A stretch of DNA of 64,000 bases from Castanea sativa (GCF_040712315.1 NC_134013.1:77940001-78004000); one strand, 5' to 3'; positions 12,722 to 25,030 are shown, numbered from the stretch's first letter. Translations and numbers: made by a program. Notes: generated from the sequence alone by a model not told the origin.

Positions 12722-14650
12722 TGTTGACACCTCATTTTGCAACCTGTATTTAACCTCACATGGAGGGTAAAAGGGTAATTTTGCCCTGGAAATATGCATC
12801 TTGATTCTAGTAATTAGATCCTTAATCTCATTCCACCAAAATGATCTTGATGTTGTAACGATCAAATCGACTGGTCATAAGCCCTAATCAAACCACCAGA
12901 TTGAAAGTTATCATCAAATCAAGTTTTAATGACTAAGATGCATTATCACAAATTGAGGCCGACCATATGTGATTATGAACAATTGATTTCAATTGGTTAT
13001 ATGTATAATCAATTTGAGATCAATGATGTGTCATAATTTGATTGGTTAGGACTACATTTTATGGTAGGGTTGCACACACCTAATTAATTAGATAGTTAAA
13101 TATTAATTATTCAATGAGTAATTGGTGCAATTATCTTTTAATTAGAGTAAATTTGGAATCAATTAAGTCTTAAATGAGAGTGATTGGAGCCATTTAATGT
13201 TAATTGGAAGCTGATTTGGGACTATTAATGTTAATTGTGCTGAAATCATTTTCTACCATATGACCTCTGCTCACTATTTCATCGATATCTCTCAGAATAT
13301 TTTGAATCTGTGAATGAAGTTAATTTTCTCAGAAACTAGACATCCGGGGCTTCAATTTGAGCACAAGAACAAGACAATTCCGATCAGAATTGAGTCAGAT
13401 ATGATTTTTCAAAATTTGCTCTACAGGCTGTTACAGAAGCTACGGGAAAACCGAATTTTGGCTTGCTCCCCACTCACACCAATCTCTACATTTAATACTC
13501 CAAATTTCTCCCAAGGCTAAAATGAGGTCTAGGTTCATGATTCTTTGTCAACCCTCATTAATGGCCTTCCATTCATATTTCCTCCACCACTACTATATAA
13601 ACCCCCCCTCTCCTTCATTCCAAGAGACACAGAAAAACCCTCTCTCTTCTCCTCTCTTGAGTTCTAAGAAGTTGAGTAGTCTTATCATTTCTTGGTCTTC
13701 TTGAAACTCAAGGTATTGAGTGAGACTCACTCTTCCTCTTCTAACTCTTTTTTTCCTCCACCCTTAGGACCTCCCTCAAGAGTCTCCTCATCCACCATAT
13801 GGATCTTGCATGAAGGTATAATCCATTTCCCTAATTGTTTTTTTTCTTTTTTTGTGTTGCCATGATGAGAGTTTAAGATTAAAGCATGATAGTAATTATT
13901 TAAATTCCCTTGAATATGTTTGAATGTTCTTACGTGTTCTTCAAATTTTCTTGGTTGTTCATCACATGTTCATGCATAATACTAGTTTTAATCTTAAATC
14001 CACATCAAAAATATAAAAAACATGTTTGTTTCATAATTCTTTCAAATCTTTGAATTTAGGATATCACCATACACACACATTCACTAGAATTTATTTTTCA
14101 ATCCAAATGTAATGCTTAATAAATTGAATTAGGGTTTATCACATTGCACACACTTTAAATTCAACATGTAAATTGATTGATAACATATTGGATGATGTGA
14201 TATGAATGATGGCCACCATAATCTAGAAGACCGGTTTCACCGGGCAAGGTGGGTGCCTAACACCTTCCCACCTTGTAACATAGCCTCCGAACTTAGATCA
14301 AGGGTTAGTAGATCAAATGCTTATCCATGTAATTTTCAATTTTTAGATTGTAACTAGGAAACAAAGGCATGTACTTTATCTTAGATTGTATCTAAGACCA
14401 AAGCCATGTAATTTTCCTATGATCAATGTAAATTCAATTGAAAATTAATAAAATGAGGAATTTTTCAATTTTGGTTTTCTTATTTTTCCAATAATTAAAT
14501 AAGTGGCGACTCCATTGTAAAACCCTTAATCTAGAAGGGAAAATATAACTAGTCGAACCGCCATTTTGAGAGGCAATAACACGACTCCACCCATTTAAGT
14601 GGGTTTGGCCCAACACTCTATAAAACGGGTCGGGGGCGCGGTCTCTCACA
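12722..14650 (+). repeat. 3' LTR of the LARD
   Basis: 1929 bp, direct repeat of 1970-3888, starting TGTTGACACC and ending CTCTCACA immediately before the ATCGA duplication at 14651-14655. Confidence 0.9.
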
Positions 14651-16086
14651 ATCGAGTATCGATCGAATACCAATCGAGTCAGGCAGATTCAAACCAAAAT
14701 TTTTATCGTAATTTCGATCAGTCGAGGAACAAATTCGATCGATCGAAAATCTGGAAAAATCATATTTTTGAAAAAACACAGAAAATTAATGCAAGAACTC
14801 CTCAAAGCATAGTGTTTCATGAACGAAATGCATGAGTATGAGCTTAAAAGTTTTTCAAAAACACTTAAATTTAACCCAGATCTTCCATATTTTGCATCAA
14901 ACACCATTGAACACATAATCTTGGATGGCTAATCCAAATTTACACACAATTTCATGTACCAAGTTTAACAAAGAGTAACTTGTGTAGTGTGTGCAACCAG
15001 CAAAAACTTGAGATATATGTGAGGTGATAAGTAGATAGAAATCAATCACAATTTCTACAAAATCTATCACATTGATTTAAAAGAGACTATCCCTTAAAGA
15101 GTTACATCATATAACTCTCACATCTCCTAAAATAAAAACTTGCAATCATGTAAGTTTCTTGAATTTACCTCATAATGTACACACCAATTTTATTTGATCA
15201 AAAACTTATTAAAAAATAGCTGGATTGAAATTATTATAGTCCAATAATGTACACACCAATTTTAGCATTTAAACCGAGGCTACACCTTATATTCTTTTTG
15301 TGCATGTGCTACACTTTCTCGAGCACAAAATCTTACGATATGCACTAAGGTGTTCATGATTGGCTAGTAAACACTGGTGAGATGATTATTTATGCCTTTC
15401 TCATTAAGATCAAGTCTGACAATTAAAGGCATGTGACTTTAAGAACAAGACAAAGTGATCAAAAACTATAAACATCTCCCCACACAACATGCACTACAAA
15501 GCTTAAACTAATAAAGTGCAATAAAATAAGCTCATCCAAGCTAAACAAAGTACATAAACAAGTTATGTAAAGATAATATGGCCAACCTCAATTACATATC
15601 CATGATGTGTAATACACAAGAAATAAAAATCCTTTTGGTTAAAAAAATATATGACCAAAACTAAAAGCATATATTATGCTAAATAAACAATGCAAATTCA
15701 ATGCATGACAGTGCAAAACTAAGCTATAGAGGGTACACAAACAAGAAATATCAATTCCTTAATTAACCCATGAGTACATGTACAAACTAGTACATACTCA
15801 CACAAAATCAAAAATAGCTTAGCACTTATATAATACATACTATTCAAGTTTCTCCACAATGTCAAGCATGTTCTAAATCAAGAGAGAAATATCATAATTC
15901 AAGTAATCCTCAAGAAAAAATAAAACAAGACTCAAAATAAAATATTTTTGTCTTTTTGAAAATTTTCAATATTTTTGGATTTTTGAATAATCAAAACAAC
16001 CTAAGAAAATAAAACAACAAAAAACTAAAAGAAAAACATGTCCACAATTAATTGAAAGAATTAAATCAAGGACAAGTAAACAACAC
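14651..16086 (-). other. Copia interior downstream of gag, no gene
   Basis: Right-hand continuation of the interrupted Copia interior. It is AT-rich with only short chance frames and no recognisable pol domain, which supports a gag-only element. Two short copies of AATGTACACACCAATTTTA occur near 15174 and 15247. Confidence 0.55.
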
Positions 16087-17045
16087 TCACCTTAGAGAAT
16101 CTTTTCTCACCCATATAGCACGAGTCTTCGGCTTTGTAGGTGAAAATCCATGAGAAGCAAAGTGTATTTGAGGGATTACACCAATCTTCTGAGAGAGACT
16201 GAAATTTTGCAAATTCCTTTCACAAGCGAACAAGTTCAAATTTTTCAAAAGAATAGGAAACAATTTATATGGACTTATGGCAAGAGAAATATCATCACAT
16301 ATCCTAGATTGAAATACAGAATTTTTAAATTTCAATTTATGACAATTAGGACGAATGTGACCGAAGACACCACAAAAGTGACAAACAGGGACAAATTTAG
16401 GAACATCAGTATTCCTAATAGCAAATCTAGTCTCAGATTTTGGTTTTTGCCTCAATAAAGAACAATTTGGTCTAATATGACCAACAACACCACAAAGGTG
16501 ACAAGTAGGCACAAAAACAGATTTATTATGCTCTCTAACAGTAGATTCAGACTTAGGTGTAGAAACTTCAGCATCTACATCAGAACTTTTACCTTTGTCC
16601 AACTTAGCAAAATAAACATTTTCTTTATTATTCCTCTTGAAAGGAGGGATATAAACTTTCTCAGTTTTAGGCTTAAGAGAACAGAAACACTTCTGTTATC
16701 AACAGCAGGCTTGGCACTAGTCAAATTTTCAAGTTTAGTTTTAGACTCAACTAACTCTTGTTCCAAGCTTTTCATCTTTTCATCTTGAGAGGAAATTTGA
16801 TTTCTCAAAAATTCATTCTTTTTATTAGATTCATCTAATCTAACAATCAATTCCTCTTTTTTAAGATTAACCAATTTTAACTCTTCCTTGAATTTCTTAG
16901 CAAATTTCAAAGATTTCAATAATTCCTTACAAAGAGTTTCACAAGCAACAATAAAATCAACAGAAACAACAGTATCCTTTTTATTCAAATCATCACAGTA
17001 AAAAACAGTAAGACACTTAAAATTATCCACGATAACAGGGATCAA
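16087..17045 (-). pseudogene. Broken gag polyprotein with two CCHC zinc knuckles (Copia type)
   Basis: Gag coats retroelement RNA in the virus-like particle. On the minus strand a 156-codon frame (17045 to 16575) holds a lysine- and glutamate-rich, coiled-coil-like segment (residues ~50-105). A second, frameshifted 171-codon frame (16602 to 16087) continues it with two zinc knuckles of the form C-x2-C-x4-H-x4-C (CHLCGVVGHIRPNC and CHFCGVFGHIRPNC, about 39 residues apart). The break near 16580-16690 is a frameshift, since the second frame reads on naturally from the first. The start lies about 45 bases inside the primer binding site. No protease or pol follows. Tandem knuckles of this kind occur in plant Copia-type gag proteins. 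As it stands no complete protein can be made. Confidence 0.75.
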
Positions 17046-17085
17046 GGATCAACTCTTAGATCAAAACATCTAAAACAGAAGAGCC

Positions 17086-17103
17086 ACTCGCTCTGATACT
17101 ACT
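17086..17103 (-). other. Primer binding site, initiator tRNA-Met type
   Basis: Directly inside the 5' LTR the minus strand reads AGTAGTATCAGAGCGAGT. The core GTATCAGAGC matches the TGGTATCAGAGC primer site common in plant Copia elements, complementary to tRNA-iMet. Confidence 0.75.
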
Positions 17104-18031
17104 TGTAGAGTTTGTTTAGACCCCTTAAATCACAATTGGATTAACCTAGTTAACAAGCCAAGTTATTACTTAGTCCAAATTCCAGATTTAGGTTAATACA
17201 ATCATATAATCATATCAATGTAAAGCGTGGAATATAAAAACACAAAGATATGATGACCCAAGAAAACCAAACCGGTAAAAAACCTGGGAAGAATTTAACC
17301 TAGCTATCCTCAAGGTAAATTTGAATCCACTATGAAAGAATCGAAGTTGTACAATAGCGACTTAGACCACTAACATCCTATTGCTACCCACCAGTAGAAA
17401 ACTTACTGACATGACCACGTGCAAGCTCTGAGACCACGAACTCCTTCTTTCTTGGATTCTCTAGCAAGTACAAGCACTCCCGCTTGTATATCTTTAAACT
17501 CTTATGGCAGCAACTGAACGATCATCAAGTTCTTGAAGTAATCTCCTTCTTGATAATCTCAAGCTTGTGTGAAGGCAAGCACCTCTCAGATCTCACAAGA
17601 GATTCACACAAACAGCAATATAAGCAACCAAGACTCTAGAGAGTTTTTGGGTACAAACCCTAGATACAAAAAGAGGCACACTCTTCTCTCTGTTAGAAGC
17701 CTTTAAAAACGTGCTTAAGGTTTCCTTTATATAGTGGGAGAAGTAGATCTGAAACCCTAATCCTTAATGGGCTTGAATTGTTGTTTGGACCGACTTAAAA
17801 TTCTGCAGAAAATTTCTGATGCACGATTCTCGATCGATCGAGTCTATTCTTTGATCGATCGAGCCATGCAGAAATAGAACAGTAATTTCCTGCAACTACT
17901 CGATTCCAAACTTACAATAAACCAAACTTTGAGCAAGTCTAAACCTAGACTAAATGTTTTGATCATGGTTTGTCAACACAATACACATTGAAGTTCTAAT
18001 ACATTAGTCCCTAAAGTCTTAGAACCTAACA
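17104..18031 (-). repeat. 5' LTR of the Copia-type element
   Basis: 928 bp, TG...CA, direct repeat of 31-957 with about 6-7% mismatches in the sampled part. It is followed by the right copy of the GAAAT target duplication at 18032-18036. Confidence 0.9.
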
Positions 18032-19700
18032 GAAATGTTTATTTGGAGCAAGTTTGGCTTGTCTAAAAGATGCTTCATATTTGAGATCTTTGGTCAATGA
18101 TTTGAATGGCTAAAGTGGTCGAGAAGAACGCAAAGAATAGGAGAAGCTAAACCTTGGATCTGAATGACCAAATGATTTCGCTGAAAGGAATCCCAAAACT
18201 TGGATTTGAAGTGGTATCGAGTCTACTAACCAAATATCCTCCTCAATCCTCACCCTACTACTAGTATTGTGTGGCTCCTTTTTCTTTTCTTTTTTTAGCT
18301 TTTGTTTTTTTGTTTTTTCTGTTTTTTATTCGTATGTGCAACTTACTTTCTACTTACAAGTTACAACACACTGTATAAATTAAATAGTAACACACTGCAC
18401 AAACTACAAAGTAAATGTTTGGTTCCTCTCCCATCTAATCTTATATAATAATCCCATAGTTATGCCAATATATTGTTTCATATTTTCTTTTGGTTCAAAT
18501 ATTCCTAAAAATCTTTTTTTTTCTTTGTTTAAACATTTAGAACATGTTTTTGCTTCCATTATATTGATATAATAAGATGGAAAATGCACTTACAAATTAT
18601 TTTAAATATTGTTAGTTATATATTATGTGTATATAATTTTTTTTTAATATTTAATAATTATTAATTAAATTTTTTATAACATCATTGATTCAACCATCAA
18701 TCCAACCTCGATCATACCTAAGAACCGAAAACTAGTCTCATTTTTGGTTCTTTATATGTTTCAGTTTTTAAAACCATTATAGTTCTAACAGGATAAAAAT
18801 GTCCAGACATGGTTTGATAACTCTTGGTTAATGAAACACATAAAATTTCATTGGAGTTTACATACTATACAATCCACAAACTCGCATTTTGGATATAATT
18901 TTCAAGTATAAGTGTTTATTTTCAATTAATTCTAATCAAAACAATTTTTTTTTTTTACTTTCTTTAAAAAAAAAACTTGTACTCCCTTAATCCCAAAATG
19001 TTGGTCTTGTTTATTTTCAATTGATTCTAATCAAAACAATTTTTTTTTTTTTTTTACTTTCTTTAAAAAAAACTTGTACTCCCTTAATCCCAAAATGTTG
19101 GTCTTGTTTATAAAATCCAACTTTTAAGAGAACATTATTTAATGTATTGTTTGTCAATTAAAAATGTACAAACTTCCAAAACTACATTTTTTTAATTTAA
19201 ACTATAGAAAACAAATGGCATTGACTTTTTAAATAAAGTAAAGGGTAAGATAAGAATTTTATTTATTAATTTCAGAAAGAATATTTCATTTTGAGACATC
19301 CTAAAATGAAATATAGGACCAATAATTTGGGATGGAGAGAGTAGTTCAAAAGGACAAAAGCCTTCATAAGTATTGTATAAGAAAGGTAGTTCTGTTGCCA
19401 AAAACCTTATAATTTAATAACATTATTTGATTTCTTTTACGATTAAAGAACCAAGATTTGAATCCCTTTTTCCCATTTGATGCAATAATTAATTAATAAA
19501 AAAACATAGTCTTAAACCCTATTTCGATAGAAATCATTTTTCAAAAACTCATTTTGCATTATATTGTAGTGCTAGGTGTGATAGAAAAAGGCAAGTGATC
19601 AAAAAACGTTTACTGTGATCAACTAAAAACCAACCCACTATAGGAGAATACATTTTCTAACTGATTTTATTGTTTTAATTAAAACATGATAGGCCAAAAA
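18032..19700. repeat. Segmental duplication: 3' flank of phytocyanin unit A
   Basis: Continuation of the sequence interrupted at position 30. It aligns with the 3' flank of gene B (35470-35684 and 37900-39010) and in part with that of gene C (49118-49160 and 49800-50160). Marker blocks are the conserved GATTTGAGATCTTTGGTC segment near 18080, the CTAGTATTGTGTGGCTCC segment near 18260 and the TAACTCTTGGTTAATGAAACAC segment near 18818 (spoken of here only by their ends). A 71 bp T-rich stretch around 18955-19110 is locally duplicated. No gene. Confidence 0.75.
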
Positions 19701-20688
19701 TGTATTGACCCATTGTGATGAATTAACCAATTAATTAGCCAAGTGAATTAATTAGGTTCAATTACATGCAATGAGCATGGTAGCACAAACAAATCACCAA
19801 ATAACTAAATATGCAATGGAAATTAAATGACACGGTGATTTGTTTATGAATGGGGAAAACCTACACGGCAAAAACCTCACTGGGTGATTTTAAGGTCACC
19901 ACTCCCGAGAATCCACTATTATCAAAACAAGCGGTTACAAGTAAAGAAATCTCAGTACCTTATACCAACCTACAGTTGAACCCTTACCCCAATACCCAAT
20001 TGGACTTATTCTATAGTGACAATCTCTCCTTGTATTGTATGGCTCCCAATACGTGACTAACCAAAAGATGTGCAGATCTCAGTACGCGACTTGATCACCA
20101 ACTAGAGAAGGATGTTGGCTACAAAGTTCTTCAGTTCATCACACGATGAAGATCATGAAGTTTCTTGGTCACAAAACCCTACAGTGTACAAACACAGCAG
20201 CTTCTTCAAGATGAATTAGGGCAACTAGGTTTCCAGTCACACTTGTGGAATTATGCTCTTGTGCAACTGTGCAACCTGTAACGGCCCTTAAAATAATCTT
20301 TATATATGTTTAGGGTTATGAAAAAAGAAAGCCCAAACACATACTCATGGATTGGATGAAAAACAGCTCTAAAAAACTGAGTTTCATATAACTCGATAGA
20401 TATCCATCTATCGAGCTAATTGTCGAGGTACGGACTTCAGCAGCTTTTAAACCTCGATAGATACTAGCTGTTGAGCTAACTGTCGAGATTTAAAATCCAG
20501 CACTTCCTTACTTGTTTCTTGGACAAACTTGCATGACTTTAACACTTGAACTTGAAACCCTGTTTCTTGAAGTATTAAGCACATCCTAGATCTACCCAAT
20601 TACAAGTAAAATGTGTTTTGTCAAAGGATTAGCCAATACATAAAATGTTGACATATGTTCCTAACATCAAATCGCATATGTCCTAACA
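19701..20688 (+). mobile_element. Solo LTR, family 1
   Basis: 988 bp beginning TGTATTGACC and ending GTCCTAACA, homologous over most of its length to the reverse complement of 32400-34201. No second LTR or internal region is present. The flanks (AAAAA and AAACA) match at 4 of 5 positions. A block near 20390-20490 repeats CTCGATAGATA-type motifs in both orientations. The small frame at 19850-20056 is part of the LTR. Confidence 0.65.
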
Positions 20689-21873
20689 AAACACACACTG
20701 CTAGTGAAGCTTTGGGGAGAAAGAAAATAGTAAAAAAGTAAGACAGCAACACTAAGATACCCCAACTCCCTACACCCCACCCGTTTGGCACCATCACTCA
20801 GTTATGTTTTCAACCAAAAAACTAAAAAAACTTGGACCCAATATCATTTCCTTTTCTCTCTACTTTTTTTTTTCTTTTTCCCCTAACTCTCTCTTTCTCT
20901 GCCTCTCATCTTTCTTAGCCCTTTATTCTGCCAAAACCCTCATGAACCCAGCCATTGTTAGAAAACCAAGGACATCCGCGCCGCCAATCCCTGCCGTACC
21001 TCTTGTGCATCGTCATTTCCTTCTTCTTCTTCTTTTCTTTCCTTTTGTATAAATTTTGGATTTTGGATTTTTGATTATGGATTTTGGATTTTTGATTTTT
21101 GATTATGGATTTTGGATTTACTTAAGGGGATTATGGATTTTGATGTTAAATTTAAGGTTGATGCATTTTCGAATGAAGGTATGATGTTGGTTTTGGATAT
21201 GAAGCCGTGTGAAAAGGAAAGAAAAGAAGAAAAAAAAAAGGAAGATGAAGAAGACCAGACCAGACCCAGCGTGAAAGGGAATAGAAAAGAAGAAGAAGAA
21301 GAAGAAGACCAGTGTGAAAGAAAAAAGGAAAAAGAAAGAAGGAGAACCCAAACTCAATGAACCCAGTAAAAATAAAATAAAAATAAAAAAAGATGAAGAA
21401 GACCAGACCAGACCCAACATGAAAGGGAAAAGAAAAGAAGAAGAAGAACCCAAACTCATCGAACCCAATGAGAAAAAAAAAAGGCCAAAAGTTGTGGTTG
21501 ATCTTTGACTAGTGAGTCCCTCAGTGTGTGTTTAATTACCAAAATACCATCATAACTCCGTTTCCATAACTTGAAAATACCTAAAATGTGTTTTCAGTTT
21601 CCATAACCTTAAAAAACCTTTTAAAAGCCTACTAGTTCATCCTACCTCTCTAATTAACTGTCCTTGACAAGTTGTTTACTTCCAAACATAGATGTCTACC
21701 TATGTATTGGAGTTGCTGTTGAAACCACAACTGCGTCCACATCAAATTTGAGTGTTACCATTGCTGGTTTAGTCCATTTGAGAATGACCTCCTGGCTCCT
21801 AACCTGCAATGTATAATTTGAGGTTGTTTAAGCATTACTAATGCCTTAGTTAGTGGAATGTTTTTGAGTGTTA
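20689..21873. other. No gene seen; low-complexity tracts
   Basis: Contains T/C-rich sequence (20840-20930), a short tandem repeat of GATTTTGGATTT-like units (21054-21118) and a GAA-rich duplicated block (21200-21320 and 21390-21480, sharing GAAGACCAGACCAGACCCA). Small frames are repeat-driven and resemble no protein. Confidence 0.5.
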
Positions 21874-23019
21874 GACCAACCACATCAGTGGTTACAAAAG
21901 TTTGCAAAATATAAAAAGTGTTTAATTTTACACATTTTAAACAAAAAACACCCACATCAATCCTTGTAAAAGTGTGAAAATATACAAAACTGCTACAGTA
22001 ACCGTGCATATATATGCACAATTATTGTAGCTTTGCATTTATTTATTTTTTTCTCTCTCCTTCTCACCGGTCCTCTAACTCTCAACTCACTCTCTCTTTT
22101 TCCCATTTTTTTTCTCTCTTCGTATCAACCCTCTCAGCTCTCCCATTCTCTCATCTCATAAGCTTCCTCTTCCATGGCCGGACTCACAGATCAACAGGGT
22201 TGTTCATCGTGGGCTTTGACGCACCTGGGGTGCGATCTTGAAGGCATCAATCAGAGCTTGTAAAAGTGTGCAAATATACAAAAGTGCTACAGTAACCGTG
22301 CATACATGCACAGTTACTGTAGCTTTGCATTTAACATTTTTTTTTTCTCTCTCCTTCTCACCGGTCCTCTAACTCTCACCTCACTCTCTCTTTTTCTCAT
22401 TTTTTCCCTCTCTCCACACAACCCTCTCAGCTCTCTCTTTCTCTCATCTCATAAGCTTCCTGTTCCATGGCTGAACTCACAAATCAGTAGGGTTATTCAT
22501 CGTGGGCTTTGACGCACCTGGGGTGCAATGTTGAAGGCGTTGATTAGAGCTTCGTGCGATGTTAGCGCACCATTGTGGGCTTTGACACATCAGAGCTTCC
22601 ATGGCCAAACAGTGGGAGGAGTCGATCTTGTTGCATAAGGGCTAGGTTGGATGAATATTTGGATTTTGTTGATAGTAGCTAGGTTGAATGGGTATTTGGA
22701 TTTCATTGGTGGTGGCTGGGTTGAATGGGTATTTTAGTGGGTTGATAATGGAGGCTAGTTGCTTGATGATGGTGGTTGAGTGGATTGATGATGGTGGCTA
22801 GGTGGCTAGGTGGGTTGACGATGGTGGCTGGATGGGTAGTGTTGGGTTTGTGAGAGAGATGATAGTGTAAAAAAATGAATATTTTACTGAATAAATGTTT
22901 AGAATAGATAGACTGATGTGGATGTTTTATAAAAGTGGATGTGTAAAATAGAAAAAGTGCTTTTTTTTTTTTTGTGCGCAAAATAGACTAAAATTATACA
23001 CTTACTAATGTGGTTGCTC
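21874..23019. mobile_element. PIF/Harbinger-like MITE with internal tandem duplication
   Basis: Terminal inverted repeats GACCAACCACATCAGTGG (left) and the complement of CACTAATGTGGTTGCTC (right) are flanked by the 3 bp duplication TTA (21871-21873 and 23020-23022), the signature of PIF/Harbinger elements. There is no transposase. The interior carries two copies of a 294 bp unit (from 21965 and 22259), each starting with a strong palindrome, and GGTTGAATGGG/GATGGTGGCT-rich sequence towards the right. Confidence 0.7.
21965..22552. repeat. Two tandem copies of a 294 bp unit, each with a hairpin
   Basis: Unit 1 starts at 21965 and unit 2 at 22259. They share pyrimidine-rich sequence and the segment GTGGGCTTTGACGCACCTGG. 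Both contain an inverted repeat able to fold into a hairpin (21992-22031 and 22286-22323; arms GCTACAGTAAC / GTTACTGTAGC in the second, which is nearly perfect). Confidence 0.75.
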
Positions 23020-23022
23020 TTA

Positions 23023-23583
23023 GGTTTTTGTAAATGTAAAGGATATTCTCTCATGCCTATTTCAAGCACGGGCTCTATCATATATAGATCTCTACTAAAA
23101 AATAATTCATGAATTTAGCCACCTTATTATCATGTTCATAATGGGCCTATAATGAGTAGCATAGTTGTCCCCGTTATTGTTAATATTTTTGGCATATAAC
23201 TGTTGATCCCCCATAATTGGGATAATGGTCTCTAGATCATAGCCCACATTTTTGGGTTTTGTCTCTCGTCTATCATTATGTGTCTAGGTCGTTCCTTGGG
23301 TCCTAACTAGAAAAGATCAAAGAATGTAGGTCGAGCTTTCCATTAGGTTGTTTCAATCCAATGACTACATGACAAGTCATCACAAAACTTTTATGAAGTG
23401 GCTCAATACAATAATATTATTCGTATCAATTACTTTTATTTTCCTTTTCTCATTGATCTTTGTGAGTCTTGCCCATCTCCAAAAATTTCATTCCCACATC
23501 ATTAAGGTTATATTGTGGTAACCATCATTCAATGCCTTGCCCCTTCTATCTCTTTCCTCGTGCCACATAAGATAGTACAATAT
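23023..23583. other. No gene seen
   Basis: Ordinary AT-rich intergenic sequence between the Harbinger-like MITE and the solo LTR; no reading frame, repeat or RNA signal recognised. Confidence 0.5.
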
Positions 23584-24382
23584 TGAGAGATTACCTAATT
23601 AAACTACATAGTGATTTAGACCCCAAAAATACAATTTTACGGCTAAATCACTTTTAATATAAACTAACAATTAATCCAAATTATAAGTGATTAGCCAATT
23701 GAACTAAGCATGGATTATAAACATAGCATGGATAAGCAAATAAATCATATCAAATGAGCAATCCACCAAAAATTAAAGAACCAAACCAAAGACAACATTG
23801 AATGTGTTATCGAAGAGGAAAACCTGAGAATTGGGCAAAAAAACCTTTCCACAACTAGCACTGAAATGATCCACCAAGTATAAATAGTTGCAATACAATT
23901 TGACACACAATCCTCCAAGTAGTGTTGCACTCTAGTCCTCCAAGCCCCTACTAATAACCAATTTCGCTGAGTCCTTTCTCTACCATAGTCTCCAGATCCA
24001 CAACCAAACATTGGTTGCATCTTCAAGCCACCATGGCTGAAATGGAAGTGCTTCAATGATTCACATAGCACCAATTCACTCACAACACTCAAGAGTAGTG
24101 ATGATTATGATTAGAATGATCACATCTGAAGGATTTGGCTATGGTAAAAGGGAAGAGTGGAGAGAATTGATAGTGTTTGGCTCTCACAAATATGGGTAAG
24201 GTTTTCTCAACTCTCAGATCAAATTTTGAGGGTTTAATTCATGGGAAATAGGGTATATATATGATGTGACTGAGCTAGTACAGCAAAGAGGCATGTAATT
24301 GCATTTTCTCAACCCGTGGGTGCAAATTTCCCGCGAGTTTGAATTTCAACTGCTTTTTAAATGATTACCCACTACAAAAAAG

Positions 24383-24790
24383 GGGCTCTATAGCCGCGTT
24401 TCAAAAATGCAGCTATATGATATATCTGTGTTTCCTATAGCTGCGTTTATAAACCAGGCCTATACTACGCAGCAACATCCCCCTGTGGGTCTATAGCTGC
24501 GTTTTTATAACCGCGGCTAAAGGTTAGACCTATAGCAGCATTTTTTAACCACGGCTATAGGCTAAGACCTATGGCTACATTTTTTAAAAACACGGCTACA
24601 AACCCACTTTGAGCTATGTTTATAACTGTGGTTATAGGCTGCGTACTATAGCTACGTTTAATAAAAAATGAGGCTATAGACTTGCTTTGAGCTACGTTTA
24701 TAAAAAACGTAGCTATAGACCCTCTTTTAGCTACGTTTACTGGCCAAAGCCTCCTACTTTCGTAGAAACTGTAGCCGAGTTTTTAAAACG
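24383..24790. repeat. CACTA left subterminal repeats
   Basis: At least ten copies of a motif near GCTGCGTTT / AAACGCAGC with the variant CTATAG in front, in both orientations. In En/Spm elements such repeats bind TNPA. Confidence 0.8.
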
Positions 24791-25030
24791 CGACTATAGG
24801 TTTTTTTTTCCCCTTTTTTTTTCCTTTTTTTTCCCTGCTATCACAACTTAGAAATTTTTTACATCCCAAGTTCCCAACATCACAAGTTCCATAAACAAGT
24901 TCCCTACACAAAATTGCCAAAAGATATATAAGAGTACATATATTTTGTACATCACAAAAAATATACAAGAGTACATTTTTTACATTCTAAACTGCCCTCA
25001 AACAGCCACAGCCAGCAAGCAGCAACATCA

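Larger units (their letters stand above)
1970..14650 (+). mobile_element. LARD / Ogre-like LTR retrotransposon derivative without coding domains
   Basis: A 12,681 bp element bounded by 1.9 kb LTRs (1970-3888 and 12722-14650) that start TGTTGACACC and end CTCTCACA, with a perfect ATCGA target duplication. The primer binding site after the 5' LTR is complementary to the 3' end of a plant tRNA-Arg, as in Ogre/Tat elements. The 8.8 kb interior contains no gag, protease, RT or integrase that I can recognise on either strand. It holds A-rich and GAA-rich tracts, several short duplicated blocks and a 4.3 kb array of ~37 bp repeats. It therefore fits a large retrotransposon derivative mobilised in trans. 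LTR mismatch over the first ~345 bp is about 14-15 (near 4%), lower than in the surrounding Copia element, as expected for the younger, inner insertion. Confidence 0.88.
31..18031 (-). mobile_element. Non-autonomous Copia-type LTR retrotransposon, split by a nested LARD
   Basis: Two direct repeats of about 928 bp (31-957 and 17104-18031) form LTRs with TG...CA ends and are flanked by the 5 bp duplication GAAAT (26-30 and 18032-18036). The orientation is minus: an initiator-Met-type primer binding site abuts the right LTR, a purine-rich tract abuts the left LTR, and the gag frame reads right to left. Without the nested 1970-14650 insertion the interior is only about 3.5 kb and holds a broken gag with no protease, integrase or RT, so the element could only move with enzymes supplied by another. 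Unit C carries the empty site (49089-49150), which confirms the boundaries. In the first ~330 bp of the LTRs I count about 22 mismatches (6-7%), mostly transitions, so this is an old insertion. Confidence 0.9.

Noticed and set aside
19850..20056. Open frame giving TNLQLNPYPNTQLDLF, similar to one on the minus strand at 33843-34082
   Set aside because: The similarity is explained by both lying in copies of the same LTR family in opposite orientation; not a protein family.
20804..21508. Small plus- and minus-strand frames rich in F/S or K/E
   Set aside because: They arise from T/C-rich and GAA-rich low-complexity DNA and duplicate along with it.
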